In this document: one piece after another, positions 21,464-34,790 of the stretch
Layout: each line of letters opens with the position of its first letter
How positions within the stretch are numbered: position 1 is the first letter of the stretch
Assembly: GCA_001972305.1 (NCBI GenBank)
Contig: BDDD01002298.1
Location: 62,001 to 126,000 of the forward strand
Direction of reading: 5' to 3'
DNA length: 64,000 nt
DNA from: Cephalotus follicularis
Taxonomy: Eukaryota > Streptophyta > Magnoliopsida > Oxalidales > Cephalotaceae
The notes under the pieces: model-generated
What the model saw: only the letters and a program-made list of their open reading frames with translations
Databases searched by the model: none
What the model was told of the DNA's origin: nothing
Position numbers and translations under genes: made by a program

Positions 21464-23575
21464 CATCTAATTAGCTTCAATTGGACCTCAATTTAGTGTC
21501 TAGTGGCTTGCTTTGATGCTTCTCAGATTTGGCCGAAAGTTACACTCCAACCCTAGAGTGAAATTGGCATAAATTAGGTCAATTGGAAAGTGCAAATTCT
21601 AGTTGATTTTTTCAATTGTGTGAACTTGTGTAAATGACTAATTATGTGGATTGTTTGTTGATCCAAAGATTAAAACATTTGGTGTTGATGATGCAAGAGG
21701 CATTCTAACATCATTGTGTATGATTTAGGATCACAAACGGACCTTAAAAACTCATTGAACGAACGTTTAAAAGTGTCAGAAATTTCTATTAGAAAACTGG
21801 ATATGTGCAACAGTTTCTGTGTTGATTTTCTGTACTATTAAGTGCAGATTTTCTGGTAGTCACCCAAAGCAAAAACTTTAACTAGTTAGTGGCAGTCTGA
21901 GTGTAGGAAGTGCTGCACAGTTTCTGGCAACTTATACTAAGATACTGACATATTCTGCACTCTTACTGACAGTTTCTGGCACAATTACTGCAAGTTATAG
22001 GACAAGTTTCGTGTAAGCTTCCGACGAGCTTTTCAATGCAGTTTCTGTGCAAACTTCACACAGTTGCGGACAGAAATACTACATGGACTAGACAGGTACA
22101 TACCAGGGTGTTCGGGAAGATATTTAATTCACTTATGTACATAGTTCATTTATATTATGCAATTTATTCAAGAGGAATAATGAATTAGTTTATTCTAATA
22201 TTTAATTGCATATTTTCACTCAAAATAAATCCAATTGTGGGACCATTTATAAATATTATTGGGAACTATAAATAGGGACACTAGATTTTAATTTATCTAG
22301 TGGGAGTGGAATTTCAAGTAGGTTGATAATTAAATTGATAAGCCATTAAATATTAAATTGTCACTTGTTTATTCGAATAAATATATGAGATCTTTTTATT
22401 TGAATTTCTTATGCATAGTGGTAGGCTTGGGACTAGAACTAGCTTTTAGGTTTCTTTCGTGGATGTTATTTAATTTCTTTATTACCATGGTGTTCATTTG
22501 GTTTGTAATAAGGCTGCCTGTGCGCTCCATTTAATTTTCTTATCCATTATTTCTTAGAGTAGAATTTTCTCTTCTCCCTCAATATTGTATTCTTATTCTT
22601 TTATAATACTAATGCTGAAATTTTAAGAAGAGATGTAGTGGAGCTTGAAGAGAGGATTAAAAAAAATACAAGAACAAGTGAAGGCCATGTATGCATGGTT
22701 GAAATATTGTAATAAAGTAGTTATTAAATAATAGCAACTAGGAGACCGAGTGGTCACGTTTGGCTCACGTTATCACTATAGTAGTTAAAGTCCCAAATCA
22801 TGCCATTTTTTATATTGCATGGCATGGATGAATTTTGATTTTTCCAAACATGTCCAAGCATGATAAGCAGTTTCAAATGGGATTTGAAGATAAAATTTAT
22901 CTTAATAATGGCTATGGTAAGAATATATAAAACTTGATAAGACCTAAATTCCTCCAAGCACGATAACAAGTCTATAAGCGGTGGGACACAAAGGGTGTCC
23001 TGTCGTTGGCCTTCCATAAACTTTGTTGAATGGTGTGGACATATTGGGGATGGCACTGTGACAGCAGAGGTCCCCCATATGACCATTACTGTTCAGCTTC
23101 AGTGTGCGGTGCACTGGAACGAAATGACATTGTTTTGGCATCAGGACATGGACACGTGTGGGTGCTAAAAACATGTCAATTTCTTTGAGGTTTGTGGGTT
23201 TGACTTATACCAGGATCATATTGTTTTCACGGCGACAATTGGGACTATATGGGCCGGGAGGCTGAATGTGGTATGGGATCTTACATTTCAAGGGTGGGAC
23301 CCTAATGTAAATAGGCGTTTAAGTCTAAATATTCAGGTATTATGGCTCGTACGCCGACAGGTGAGGCTATAGTATGCTGGATAGTTTCTGATCCCCACTA
23401 GGAAGCGGGAATTCCACATGGAGGCATGGGATACGATTAGAATAGTGGGAGGAGTCATAACTAGAAAAGTCCAATAATTATGGTAATAACTTGTAATGGA
23501 ATGATCTGCTAATATTCTCTCTCTTTTATCTCATATAGGTTTCTGGACAACAAATATACTCTGCAAATAAACTCA
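21464..23575 (+). other. Copia element A leader, about 2.1 kb, non-coding
   Basis: It is collinear with 42790-44900 of element B, with shared TGATTTAGGATC and TTTTAATTTATCTAGTG. The short ORFs here, such as 22754-23174 on the minus strand, are not kept in the sister copy, which argues against coding. Several lines carry cytosine-poor words like CAGTTTCTG repeated irregularly. Confidence 0.6.
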
Positions 23576-24175
23576 ATGGAAGATAGCACAAATAAAACAC
23601 ACATAAAGCTAGAGCATCCAATTTTTTTTGAATGGAAATACAGTTTGCGTAATATTCTCATCGGCTTGAATATTTTTCACGTTATGTATGAGACACCACC
23701 CGAGCTAGGGAAAAATGCATCTAACCATCACAAGGCCAGTGTGGCTAAGTGGTGGGAGGACGATTATCTAGCTCATTGCCTAGTGATTGATGGCATGATG
23801 CCACAATTGAAAAGACGGGTTATGCACTCACAGACCTTGCGTGCCATGCTTACATGACTCGAGGAGTTGTATGGCACCCAGTCGGGGACTGCAAAGGTAG
23901 ATTTTGACAAGAGTGGGTCAAGATCATCTGCGATGCCTCAACTTCTGACTGGAACAATCTCTGAGAGAGATTGATCAGATGGATCAAGTTCTAAAGGTAA
24001 AGGCCCAAGGAAGAGGCAGCTAGTGCATGGGGATGCCATTCAAGAAAGGATCAAAAAGATTTTAAAGAAGGATGCCAGTTTCTACTGTGGGAAACAAGGG
24101 AATTGGAAAAGAAATTGTGAACTTTTCCTAAAGTCCACAGATGGAGGTGTTGTTGGAATTGGGATACCATCGGAA
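23576..24175 (+). pseudogene. Ty1-copia gag, element A, truncated
   Basis: It starts at ATG 23576 and encodes a copia Gag: EWKYSLRNILIGLNIF, the TPPELGKNAS stretch and KWWEDDYLAHCLVIDGMM, then LEELYGTQ after a TGA at 23855-23857 in the same frame. After another TGA near 23970 the frame continues to a CCHC zinc knuckle YCGKQGNWKRNC whose position 1 is Tyr-Cys. The sequence then runs into an antisense LTR of the same family near 24170, so protease, integrase and RT of this copy are missing. The start is supported by the upstream long leader and by the aligned methionine region of element B near 44903. Confidence 0.78.
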
Positions 24176-27100
24176 GAAAAACATTCGTCGACATTAGGGT
24201 TTAGGGTGACCAATTTTGAAATTATGATTCTGGTGAAGGAACCACTCATAACCAATGTACACAAATGTCCCAACTGCACCCTAGAATCTCTAATTGGACA
24301 ATTAAAAGGAACTAGGGCAGGTTCCAAGCATGGCATGGCACGGGTGGGGCAAGGTAACTCTAACCCTAGATTCGGCCTCTAACCGAAATTCGATTAGGGT
24401 AGCGCACATAACCCAAATTGAATGTCTACCAACTCAAAAGCCTAAACCCTAATCCTAAGGGTATGATAACAGATCAACACAACCTACAAAGCAAACAACC
24501 ACGGCTCGGCAAAGCCCTGGTATCAACACACACACCACTGCTCACAATGGCTAAATAGATGAAAGGAAAAGCTCACCAATTAGTCTTTACTCCTTGACTC
24601 CAAAAATTGGGTTCTCCAAAATTTGAGCTCCAAGAAAACCACCTTCACATTTGTTTCTCACAAAGGCATGGCAAGCAGGTTTAATGAAGGTGATATGGGC
24701 AGAAAATCTATCCTAGAAATGAAGCTCAAAGGAGGTAGAGATTAAAGAGAAATCTCCACCTATTAAGAGTAATAGAGGGTGAGAGGAAGGTATATTTTTC
24801 TTCATTCTTTTGGAACTTTGAAGTTCCATGACTCCATTAATGGACAACTCTTTCTCACGGTGGAGAAGAAAGGAAGAGAGAAAAGAGAGAGACGGTCTGT
24901 GTGTTAGAAGAATGAGAGACAAACGTGTGTAGTGTAAAACAATACTCCTTTATCTTAATGATGTAGCTGTGTGCAATTCAATGAGATAAAACAAATATCT
25001 CATCTAACATCATTTTTCCACCAATGACAAGCCAACATCACTTACTCATTCTCCTCCACACAAAGAGGGCCGTCCTTGGGGATGATTTTTAGCCAAGTAA
25101 AATCAACATGTGTGGCTTAGTAATAAAGTTAGTTGAATTAGTCAACCAACTAAATTAGTTATCATCCAATCTCGAAGTAACTAATTAAGTTACATATGCA
25201 TGATAAAATGGCTCCATTGGTCCGACCCAAATTCAATACTCATCAAGGCATAGGGTTCGGCCCAATGGTATCTCTCTCATTGAATTATTCAACAATTCAT
25301 AAATGAAAAAAATACCCCTTAGCCGAAACATACTATTTATGGTGCAGCTCAAACTTCTATCATTAGAAACGATAAAGTCTAGCATAATAAATGTTCCCAT
25401 GCCAAGTAACCTCACCCAGATGACATCCTCTCACTAAATGACATGTGTCCCACACACATCAACTGATTCCAAAACCATGTGGGACCTAAAAAGCCAGGTT
25501 GGATTATGATACAATGATATAGTTCCTAGAACATCCCAACGTTCTGGTACGACCATCCCAATAGTTTTTCAACCATCTAAATAGCCCCACGGTTATCTTA
25601 AATCACCCCCGAATCCGTTGACCAAAGTGCCACGTCTATCATACGTTAGCTAGATCACCCGTACTTTCTTCACTGTCATTGGTTTATGTGTCATGTATCC
25701 CTAATCATCTCAGCTCCGACCACGGACTATGGTTTGGATTAATGTCACCCCTTGGTAAAAGCGTGATAACTATTGTAACGCCCCCGAACCGAGTCCACTT
25801 TATGCTCAAAGCGAGCCTCGGGGATCCGGTGCGTTACGTGGGGTGAAACCTTAATCATCAAATCGTTTAATCATTTAACGATCCATTTCATGTCATATAA
25901 TCTTGGCTTAGATTTAAAACCTAACATTATTACTTAATAACTTCACAGGATCACATATGCTTACATCTTTGATCTCCAAAATTCAAAGATATCATATTTT
26001 CATTATCATAATTATTTCTAATACGTTTACATTTGTACATCACTTGGTATATAACCTTACACAGCGAAAAAACATTAGTTGATAATGTCATAAATTGTTT
26101 ATACAAAAAGAATGTTATTTCATCACATAATTTCTCTTCGAAAAGTCACTTATGAACTCCTTCTAAAGCTCGACTCTCCTCGTTTAATCTCTTCCTGGAA
26201 AATTTTAGTTGAAAATAAAACATTGAAAGGAGTGAGCACCAAAATAGCTCAGTAAGAATCATAGTCATAAAAAGTTATCGAAGTCCAATATTTTTTATAA
26301 TCAAAACGTTTCCAGTTCATACATTTCAAAATATCTTTGAAAATCATCTTCTGGTTTTATAAAACCAGAACATTTTTGAAATCATACATTTTCTGGTATA
26401 TATAACCAGCCTACTTGAAAACAATCAAAAACGTTTTCCAATCAACTTTTTTTTTTCTTGGCTTGTATCGCAACCACACTAGAAACTTGAAAACATTGAT
26501 AAAATCATTTTCTTCACATCCATAAACAAAACATTTTTAAAACTCTTTTTCTGTTCATATCTCATGAAACAGAACATTTCATAAAACTTGGTGGTAAACC
26601 AAAACATTTCACATTCATTTCCTTTTCTGCTCATATCTCATGAAACAGAACATTTTATTTCTTTTTCTGATCCTATCTCATGAATCAGAATATTTTATAA
26701 ATACCGAGGGGTTGTAAAAACGTAAATAACCCTGTTGAACCTTCGCTTCACCGGGGCATTGTGCACTCCCCGATTACTATCATTACTAAGCATTGCAAGC
26801 CCGAGAGCACTCTCCGCTCCTTAACACTAATCTTTTACTAGATTAATCCACCCTGGATCGCAATCCAGTCGTTGTTCATCTCAGTATGTTGCATTTTCTC
26901 ATTTGTAAAAATAATCATTTCTTGATACTTCGAGTGATCAGCTCAAAGTATTAATAAAAACTACTTTTATAAAACATTTGTAAAACTGAATTTAAAACAG
27001 TATTGTAAAGCATTTGTAAAACTGAATTTAATAAAACTGAATTTAAAACAATATTGTAAAGCATTTGTAAAAATTGATATTGCACATGAAATATTTATTT

Positions 27101-27296
27101 CCAGAGAAAACTTAAATTAATAATATTTCACTTTTCATATAGCAGCAAAACATAAGCAGTAATTTTAAATATAGAATTTTGCCCTGAATTTGGCAGAATT
27201 TTTAAATACAGGAACGTAATAATTCTATAAGACATATAAAAATAAATCATTTAAATATCGAGCGTAAAATTGCTTAATTGAAATATTAAATTACAA

Positions 27297-27486
27297 GTTA
27301 ACTTCCTCCACTCTGTCAGACGGATATACCGATCATGTCGATGGAAAAGTTAAATTAAATTGAGTTGATAAAATAAACGGTTGCGACGAGCATAAAATTA
27401 CTTAATTGAAATAATAATTGAAAAATTAACTTCCTCCACTCTGTCAGACGGATATACCGATCATGTCGATGGGAAAGTTAAATTGA
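27297..27486. repeat. Direct repeat of about 58 bases, 130 apart
   Basis: TTAACTTCCTCCACTCTGTC through to AAAGTTAAATT occurs at about 27298-27355 and again at 27425-27485, almost identical (one A/G change near the end). It lies inside the solo LTR and helps explain its length. Confidence 0.85.
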
Positions 27487-27879
27487 GTTGTAAAATATCA
27501 ACATAAAATATTTTAGGAAGATAGGTAAAATACTTTCGAATGAAAGAATAGAGTTTCCGTAAAATACTTTTTAGAAAAAGAATAGGAATCCTTACATTGC
27601 TTTATTCTCCTTCTTTCCTTCTTTCACAACGTTGAAGAAATTTCTACACCGAAATCTCCACAAAATTTTCCTTCCTTTCTATTCTCTCTTTCTCTTTCTC
27701 TCCTTCTCCTTTCTCCCTTCTTCTTTCTCTCCCTTTCTTCCTCTCTTCTGCCGAATGCACTGAGCAAAGGAGCAGTATTTATAGGGAGTCTTCAGCCGTC
27801 TCAAATTTGTCGTTTTCTCCATCAAGTCACCACGTGTCCTCTTCTTTCGTCCGTCGCTGGACACGTGCCCTATTTCTTA

Positions 27880-28160
27880 AAGCATCGGCGGTTAATAACT
27901 AAGCGTCGCCGCTTAAGCCCTAAACTGCTGCCGTTTCGTCCTCTAAGTGCTGCCACTTTAACGCGTACAATGGAAAATTAACTCTTGAAAGCGTCGCCGC
28001 TTTCACCATTACACTATCCCAAACTGTCGACGCTTTTGGCATTTCTCCAAACTGTCGACACTTTAAATTAACTGTTGACACTTTATGGCATTTCTCCAAA
28101 CTGTCGACACTTTAAATTAACTGCTGACACTTTATAATAGGCAGTCGACTCTTTCAACAT
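27880..28160. repeat. GTCGAC/GTCGCC cluster in the solo LTR
   Basis: Exact GTCGAC occurs near 28026, 28053, 28103 and 28144, with variants AAGCGTCGCCGCTT (27901), AAAGCGTCGCCGCTTTC (27988) and CTGTTGACACTTT. In element orientation this is the U3 part, 250-530 bases from the LTR start. Confidence 0.85.
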
Positions 28161-29240
28161 GTTTACTGCACACAGTACATCATATATCTACCGTATATCC
28201 ATAAATGATTTCAGTCCAAAACAATTATCCAAATTAAATTTTCTTCCGGGGGCGCTTTCCCCGAGCCCCTGCCCGCTGTCCGGGCAGTGGAACCCCCGAA
28301 TCCCCCGAGCGTTAGGGTTATAGAACGGGTCCCTTAAAATATTTGCCAATTACACAATAGCAATCGTCTTTCCATAACTAATATCTTTAATGGAAATTCG
28401 GGTCATTACAACTATAATACTACAAACGCATTGAGACTATCAGGAGATATCCCATGACATCTCTTATTTCCAATCTGTCAAGTGGCTGGCCAGGACCTTA
28501 ACTCATCAATGGTCATAGCTGTGATAGAGCCTATAACCCATCAACACGAGTGTGATGATCCCGTCTTGCGTACTAGACTATACATCTACATGCAGCTCCT
28601 ACAAGGCCTAAAGACAACCCTTTTGCCAACACGTGGCTAGTGCTGGGAAAGGCTAAAATCAAAGTCAAACAGTTACTACACAATGTATACCAACCGCTCA
28701 GGTCTAAGGACACGACATAAATCATGTATGATCTACTAGTCACCTTCGACTATATAGTACCGATACAATAGGAACTCTATTGACAGAGGTGTTGGCTCTC
28801 CAAATAGATAACCTATGTTGGGTCAGTTCAGTGTCATGCTCTCTAGCACACACTCCACATTAGCTTTAGGGTAAAACCCAAATGGCAATGATATATTCCA
28901 TCCTCCCCAACATCGGGAGCAAGCTTAACACGGAAAGTCTTTGCGGTTCATTAAATGCCTTAATAAAGTGTACCTATGACATGGAGCTTCTCATAAACTC
29001 TCAGGCACGAGAGCCAACTCCTCGTACAATAGGACGCTATATGTGTATTCAGTTAACATGGTGATTAACTGATCCGTTGAGACGGTTTGGGATAATACAT
29101 ATTGCAAAATGCCAATTGGTAGTAAATATGCACAATTGAACATGAATGGAACTTAGAATGTATGATTCAAGAGTGTATCATATGTTTAGAACACATGGTT
29201 GCAACCACCTCGTGGCTTGTAGGGACACCCTAATCTGACA

Positions 29241-31910
29241 ATATCCCACTTGGCCTTCTAGCCACGAAGACCTACAGGCTAAGCATGTCTCACTCTTGAG
29301 TACTGGTCATGGATTCAGCAGTGGGACTGCTAAGTTCTCTTCTTGCACGACTATCTTTATGGTGACATCTACTCGTTGATGTCTCCTATATTACCTTAAT
29401 AACATCTCTTTCGAGATGTTATATTCATTTAAGATCTCCATGATCATATGATACAGTTGTTGTATATGTTTGGGCGGTAATGAGACCCGGGTTCCCAGGC
29501 TTGCGCAACGGCCTCGATCTTTGTCGTAGCCACCACAACAAGACAATAGAAGGTTAGAACCACATAAAATTCAACAATGAACTTTCGCATCCAAACCAGC
29601 TACCTATATCGGTAACATAGGTTGCAACATACTCTAGTGGTGGAGTTTGTAATTCTCAACTGCATCAAACTCCTCCAACTCACACAGCACTTCCATTTAG
29701 GACCAACACATATCCTGAAGTGGATTTTTGATCACCAAGATCACAATTGAAACTAGAGTTAACCTAACTCTTACGTTTCAACTCACTATTTTCTCCATAT
29801 GTCAAGAAATAATCCTGAGTCTTCGACAGGGATTATATTCTCTTGATAATGTCCCAGTGTCTCTTTCATGGATTGGACTAAAATCAACTAGCCATTCTCT
29901 AGGCATATACGATATCATGCCTAGTACAAAGTATGACATACATGATGGAGCCTATTGCCGAAGAATAAGGGTGCCTATTGATGCGTATCCTCTCCTCAAA
30001 AGTTTTGGAAGACTTTCTCTTGGAAAGGTGAATTCCTTGGCAAATAGGCAGTAAGCCATATTTAGAATTTGTTTCCATACCATTTCAGCACTCTACTGAT
30101 GTACTGGCTTTGCAAAATTCCAAGCATCCTACTTGATCTACCTCTTATAGATCTTCATTCTCAAAATGTAGGAAGCCCTTCCCAAATCCATTATGGAGAA
30201 GTTCTTAGTTAACTGTACTGTAACATAGCTACACCATTATCTATGTGTAGTATGTATTCTACAGTGCTAAGAACGTAATATCTGGGTTATCCTGTTTTTG
30301 GTAGACATAAGGTTCATCCATATGTTTGATGAAATCAAAATGGATGTTTTAGCTATGGCATGCTTGCTTAAGGTCACAAACATTAGGAGATTGCATCTTC
30401 TATGCAAATGCTCCTTTGGATGTAAACCACTCAGGTTTGGGACATAAAGATGTCCTCTACAAGATAGCCACTCTTGCAGATCATCTTGAAATCCATTTAC
30501 AATATCTCATTATTATAATGAGAAGCAATAGCAAGCATAATCCGAATGGACTTAAGCATTTACAACTGGTGAGAAAGTTTCGGTATAGTCAACCCATTGT
30601 GTTAGTCTATACCCTTTCGCAACCAGTTGCACTTTAAAGGTTTTAACCTTTTCCATTAAGGCCAATCTTCATATTGAAGGTCTACTAGCATCCGATAGGA
30701 TTTTATGCCTTCGGGTGCATTAACCAAGTCCCTCACTTGGTTGACGTATATGGAGTCCCTTTCGGATTTTGTGGTCTCTCACCATGCTGCGAAATCAGTG
30801 CACTTCACTATTTCCTTGTAGCTGTCAGGCTCGTCATCATCGATGTCGATAGGTTTGTCAGTGCCATTCATGAGAATACCTTATTTCTCAGGCGTTGTCA
30901 AAAACCTTTGCCTAATCTCCTCGTTAGAGGAGTGCCTTAATGATATTCTATCTCAGGATGGGATCCTTTCCCAACTATGTCTCCAGAGGTTTTAACATCT
31001 AATTCCTTATCGTCTTATGGGTTTTTGCCTGGTCGAAACTCTCTTAGTCTCACCTAACTCCCACTGCTTCCTGTAATAAGGTATTCCTCTCTAGGAATTT
31101 TTCAGTATACGAAACAAACATCTTTTGTTTGCTGGGATGGTAGAAATAATATCCTAAGTCTCTTTTAGGATATTCTACAAACTGGCAACATCTCAATCGT
31201 GCCTACAGCTTAGAAGGTTTTTGCCTTCTTACATAAGCTAGACAGCCTTTAACCTTATATTGGTTTATGCTGGGTTTCCTCCATTTCAATATCTCTCAAG
31301 ATATGGAGGGGACATATTTCAAAGGAATCTGGATTAGGATGTGTTCTGCCAACTGCAGTGCATTATCCTAGAAAGATATTGGAAGATATATGAAAGATAT
31401 CATGGACTAGACCATACTCATCAAGGTTCATTTCGTCTTTACGGATATACCACCTCGTGGTGTTTTTAGAGGAGCCCTTTGAGAGAGAATTCCATTATCT
31501 CTCAGATAATATTGGAATTCAGCAGATAGGTATATTCCCTTTTCGGTCCCTCCAAAGTGTTTACATGGGTTTACCCATTTGCTTATCTACTTCTTGTCTT
31601 AATCCCTTAAATCACTCAAATGATTCAGACTTGTGTTTCACCCGAAACACATAACCAAAACCGTGATAAATCAATGGTGAAGGTAAAGAAGTAGTGAAAA
31701 CCTCCATTTCTAGATCTCTCTCAGATATGTATGAAGGAATTATATCATTAGTCTCTCATAGTCTTTTATTAGTAGTTCCTTTAATTGTTAATTTAATGTT
31801 ATGGCCATTGTATAAGATATAGATCCCTTTATATCCACGTGCCTCTTGCACTTACTAAAATCTTGAAAGGCATAAGACTATGAATTTTATACAAATATGT
31901 GAGATCTCAG
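29241..31910 (-). pseudogene. Ty1-copia pol remnant, antisense (integrase, RT, RNase H)
   Basis: There is no long ORF; conserved words appear on the minus strand in the expected order. Integrase lies at about 31690-31400 (FKGLRQEVDKQMGKPM, WRDRKGNI for the usual RSDRGGEY). The integrase C-terminal part lies at 31270-31060 (GCLAYVRR, KRDLGYYFYHPSKQKMFV). RT lies at about 30750-30400 (VKTFKVQLVAKGY, VDYTETFSPVV). RNase H lies at about 29690-29400. The polypurine tract GCCAAGTGGGATAT (29254-29241) then leads into LTR C. The region is heavily substituted with stops in all frames. Upstream gag and protease are not visible before the sense LTR B at 31911. Confidence 0.75.
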
Positions 31911-32147
31911 TGTTACGTTAGGGGTGTCCCTGTATGCCACGATATGTCTCATTTGTATATAAACACTCTTGATTTATACAATTATGAATTCCATTCATAT
32001 TTCATGTGCATATTTGTTTATATTGTCAAGGCTATATGGCTCATCCCAACCAACCAAAAGGAGCAGAACAATTATTCATAATTAACTGTATGTCATATAG
32101 CGCCCTGTTACACCATAGGGTTGGATCTCGTGCCGAGAGGGCTATGA

Positions 32148-34144
32148 TGTAATGACGAGAAATTTGAATGGAAATGTTAAGAAATATGTTATTTTACTTG
32201 GTATCTTGTTTGCATCATGTTTGGCATGAATGTCATGTTGAAGCATCGACAGAATAATTTAAAGCGCCGACGATGTACGGTAAAGCGGCAGCGCTTAAGA
32301 GTGGTTTAAGAAAATGTCATATGGATGCCTCAAAACGTTGACAGGCCAGGACAATTTCACCTAAGCGCCGACGGTTCCCCAAAAGCGCCAACGGTTAAGT
32401 TATAAGCGACGATGCTTTGGACCCTTTTAACCCCTGTTAAAAACAGGGAGTTTTCAACTTGGACAAACTCCTCCAACCGACGACGCTTCAAAAAACGCAA
32501 CAGCACCTGAATGAAACCAACGACGCTCTAAATGTAAGCTTCGAAGATTTGAATTCAAGCATTTCCACTCAACTTGGACAAAACCTGTGAGCATCGACAC
32601 TTGGGAGTGAAGCACCGACGCTTTGGTCTGCAGACTAGTTGCCCAAATATGACTTTCATCTTTAAGTGAGTAAATTAATATAAATAATGGACAACTGTCA
32701 AGACAGGGAGAGAGGAGACCAGCTATTTTATGTTGGTATGCCAAGTGTAACCAATTGATTGGTAGAAATAGGCACATGGGCAACTGAAAGAGGTGACTCA
32801 TGAGAGAGAGAGAGAGAAAGAGAGAGAGACGCTTTCTCTCCAAGCAACTCAGCCTATATATGCACGTTTGTGACTTGAATTCGGTTAGTTTTATCTGAGA
32901 AGAGAGAGTTTTGTACTGAAAGTAAAGAAGGGAATTCAGCAAGAAAAGGAGAAAAGGAAATCAAACTAAAGTAAGGAAGATTCAATACTCTTTTTTTTTA
33001 TCAAAGTTCCTCTGTTATTTTCTAAGATTATGCAGAAGATTGTTTTATTCATATCTTTCTCATTTCTTAATGAAATTTTAAATGGTTTAATGTTTTGGAA
33101 ACTTTAAGATGTCTTGTTTAACTGTTATGTTTTGTTCCTTTTGAAATTCTGTCGAATTCGTAGTGCAAATCCATGTTTTATTTTACTGCTCCTGTGCTAC
33201 TAGAATATGGAACCAGTGATATTAAAAAATTCATAACAATCTCATTTCTTAGTGAAATCTTATGAACTTTAACTTTCTGTAATCGTTGATATGTCTACTT
33301 TAACTTCACAGTTTTATGTTTTCTCAGAAAATGATTACTTCTATATACAATGTAAATTTTAGAAATGTTATGTAAAGTTGTTTTATGAATGCATTTGAGT
33401 TAAATACTCAAATGAAGAGAAATGCTTTATGAATTGTGAAAGGAAATGAAATGAAATGAACCACTCTTGGATTGTGATCAAAAGAGGAATAATCCGAGAT
33501 GGATTAATGTTAATGGAGTGAGATGGTCACGGACATGCATGTGATGTAAGGATAGTAATCGGTGAGTGCACAATGCCCTGGTGAAGCAGAATGGAAAGGG
33601 TTCATTAAGTTTTTATAACCCATATGATCTATGAAATGTTCTGGTTATATGTTATAATCAGAAAATGAAATGTGATAAAGTATGTGTACTTTGAAAACTT
33701 TACTGGGCTAATTAAAGCTCATTCCTTTCAATGTTTTTGTTTTCAAATAAAATGTTTTCAAGAAATGGTTGAATGAGGAATGCGAGCTTTAGAGGGAGCT
33801 CATAAGAAGAAGTTTTGAAAGAAATGTGCTATGCAATAGTGTTTGCATAAGCTATTTTTGAAATGTAATAGAATCATGTTTTTGTCCGCTGTGTAACATT
33901 TTATGACAAATGATGTTGAAATGTAATAGTATAAGTATGTGATGGTTTACGACATCTTTACATAAGATGATGATGCTTGGAGTTTGAATTCAAAGTCATA
34001 GAACATGTTTTAAATTATGAGAATTACTGGTATATGTTAGCATTAGGCAAGAATGCTAAAAGATGTAATGGTTCACCCCATGTAACGTACCGACTCTCGA
34101 TAATCCCTTTGAGCATTTAGTGGACTCGGGTCAGGGGCGTTACA
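32148..34144 (+). mobile_element. Tekay element 1 5' LTR
   Basis: It runs from TGTAATGACGAG to GGGGCGTTACA. A cluster of CCGACG/TCGAC words at 32237-32625 (AAGCGCCGACGGTT and similar) fills U3. A GA run lies at 32811-32831, then TATATATGCACG near 32855. The conserved GAGTGCACAATGCCC block is at 33563. The 162-codon minus ORF across 32454-32942 is not kept in the other LTR and is discounted. Confidence 0.9.
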
Positions 34145-34148
34145 AGAA

Positions 34149-34160
34149 TGGTATCAGAGA
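34149..34160 (+). other. Primer binding site, initiator-Met type
   Basis: TGGTATCAGAGA lies four bases after the LTR end; it matches the initiator-Met complement TGGTATCAGAGC in all but the last base. Confidence 0.88.
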
Positions 34161-34790
34161 GTTGTTTATGGTTATATTTGATGATATAAACTATGTATTT
34201 GCTAACCTGATTTTTAGATATCGATAACTAGTGAATCCTACTCGGATACTAGTACGGGATTCTCATGTTTTGGATCATCAGAAACAGTAGACTGGCGAGT
34301 AAAAGCTTTAATGGTTGAAAACCAGAAGTTGTGAGAAGAAAAAGAAGATTTAAGGGAAATGATAGCAAACAACTGAGAGGAATACTATACACACATATAC
34401 CAGAGGGAAGAGGAGTATAACCAATAACTAGAAAGAAAAGATGAGATCCTTAGGGAAATAAGATTTGGTCTTAGGATGCTTCTAACATACATATGGGGAA
34501 TCAATGGCATTGTCATGAGGGGTGTTAGAGAAAATCTATGGATGATGATAAGACGTATTCAGCACGAAGAACCCGATGATGATATACCAAGCGACGAAGA
34601 CTAGAATGACTATAAAGAAACTTTGTAAGATATGTGTAAATGAAGATATGTGTGAGAGTGTATAAAGGAAATATGGATAAATAAAATTGTTAGCTTTCTA
34701 TATAATCTTGAGCATTAGAATTTAACTATTATTCCTAACATACGAATAGAATTGCTTAAGATTAAGAACTAACTTGAGAATGCTAACTAG

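Larger units (their letters stand above)
25774..28410 (-). mobile_element. Solo Tekay-type chromovirus LTR with ACTAT target duplication
   Basis: It is bounded by TGTAACGCCCC on the left and GGGTCATTACA on the right, i.e. minus-strand TGTAATGACCC...GGGGCGTTACA. The flanking five bases are ACTAT on both sides (25769-25773 and 28411-28415). There is no internal sequence, so it is a solo LTR left by LTR-LTR recombination. At 2637 bases it is longer than the other Tekay LTRs here (1.8-2.0 kb). It shares GAGTGCACAATGCCCC (antisense near 26758-26773) with them. Confidence 0.9.
24175..29240 (-). mobile_element. Ty1-copia LTR C, antisense, split by a solo gypsy LTR
   Basis: The right end, CTAATCTGACA at 29240, is the LTR start in minus orientation and abuts the polypurine tract. 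Leftwards come antisense versions of LTR A markers: CTTGGCCTTGT-type and GATCCCG words, GACATGTGTCCCACACACATC near 25440, and TCTCCACCTATT near 24755. The left end near 24170-24180 is approximate. The LTR is interrupted at 25774-28410. Confidence 0.75.

Noticed and set aside
22754-23174. 110- and 76-codon minus ORFs in the copia leader
   Set aside because: The aligned leader of element B (44166-44493) keeps only part of the frames with different ends, and no protein family is suggested.
27679-27864. 61-codon basic minus ORF rich in K, R and E
   Set aside because: Product of a CT-rich microsatellite-like stretch in the solo LTR.
32454-32942. 162-codon minus ORF in a Tekay LTR
   Set aside because: Not open in the paired 3' LTR; spans the U3 palindromes and the GA repeat.
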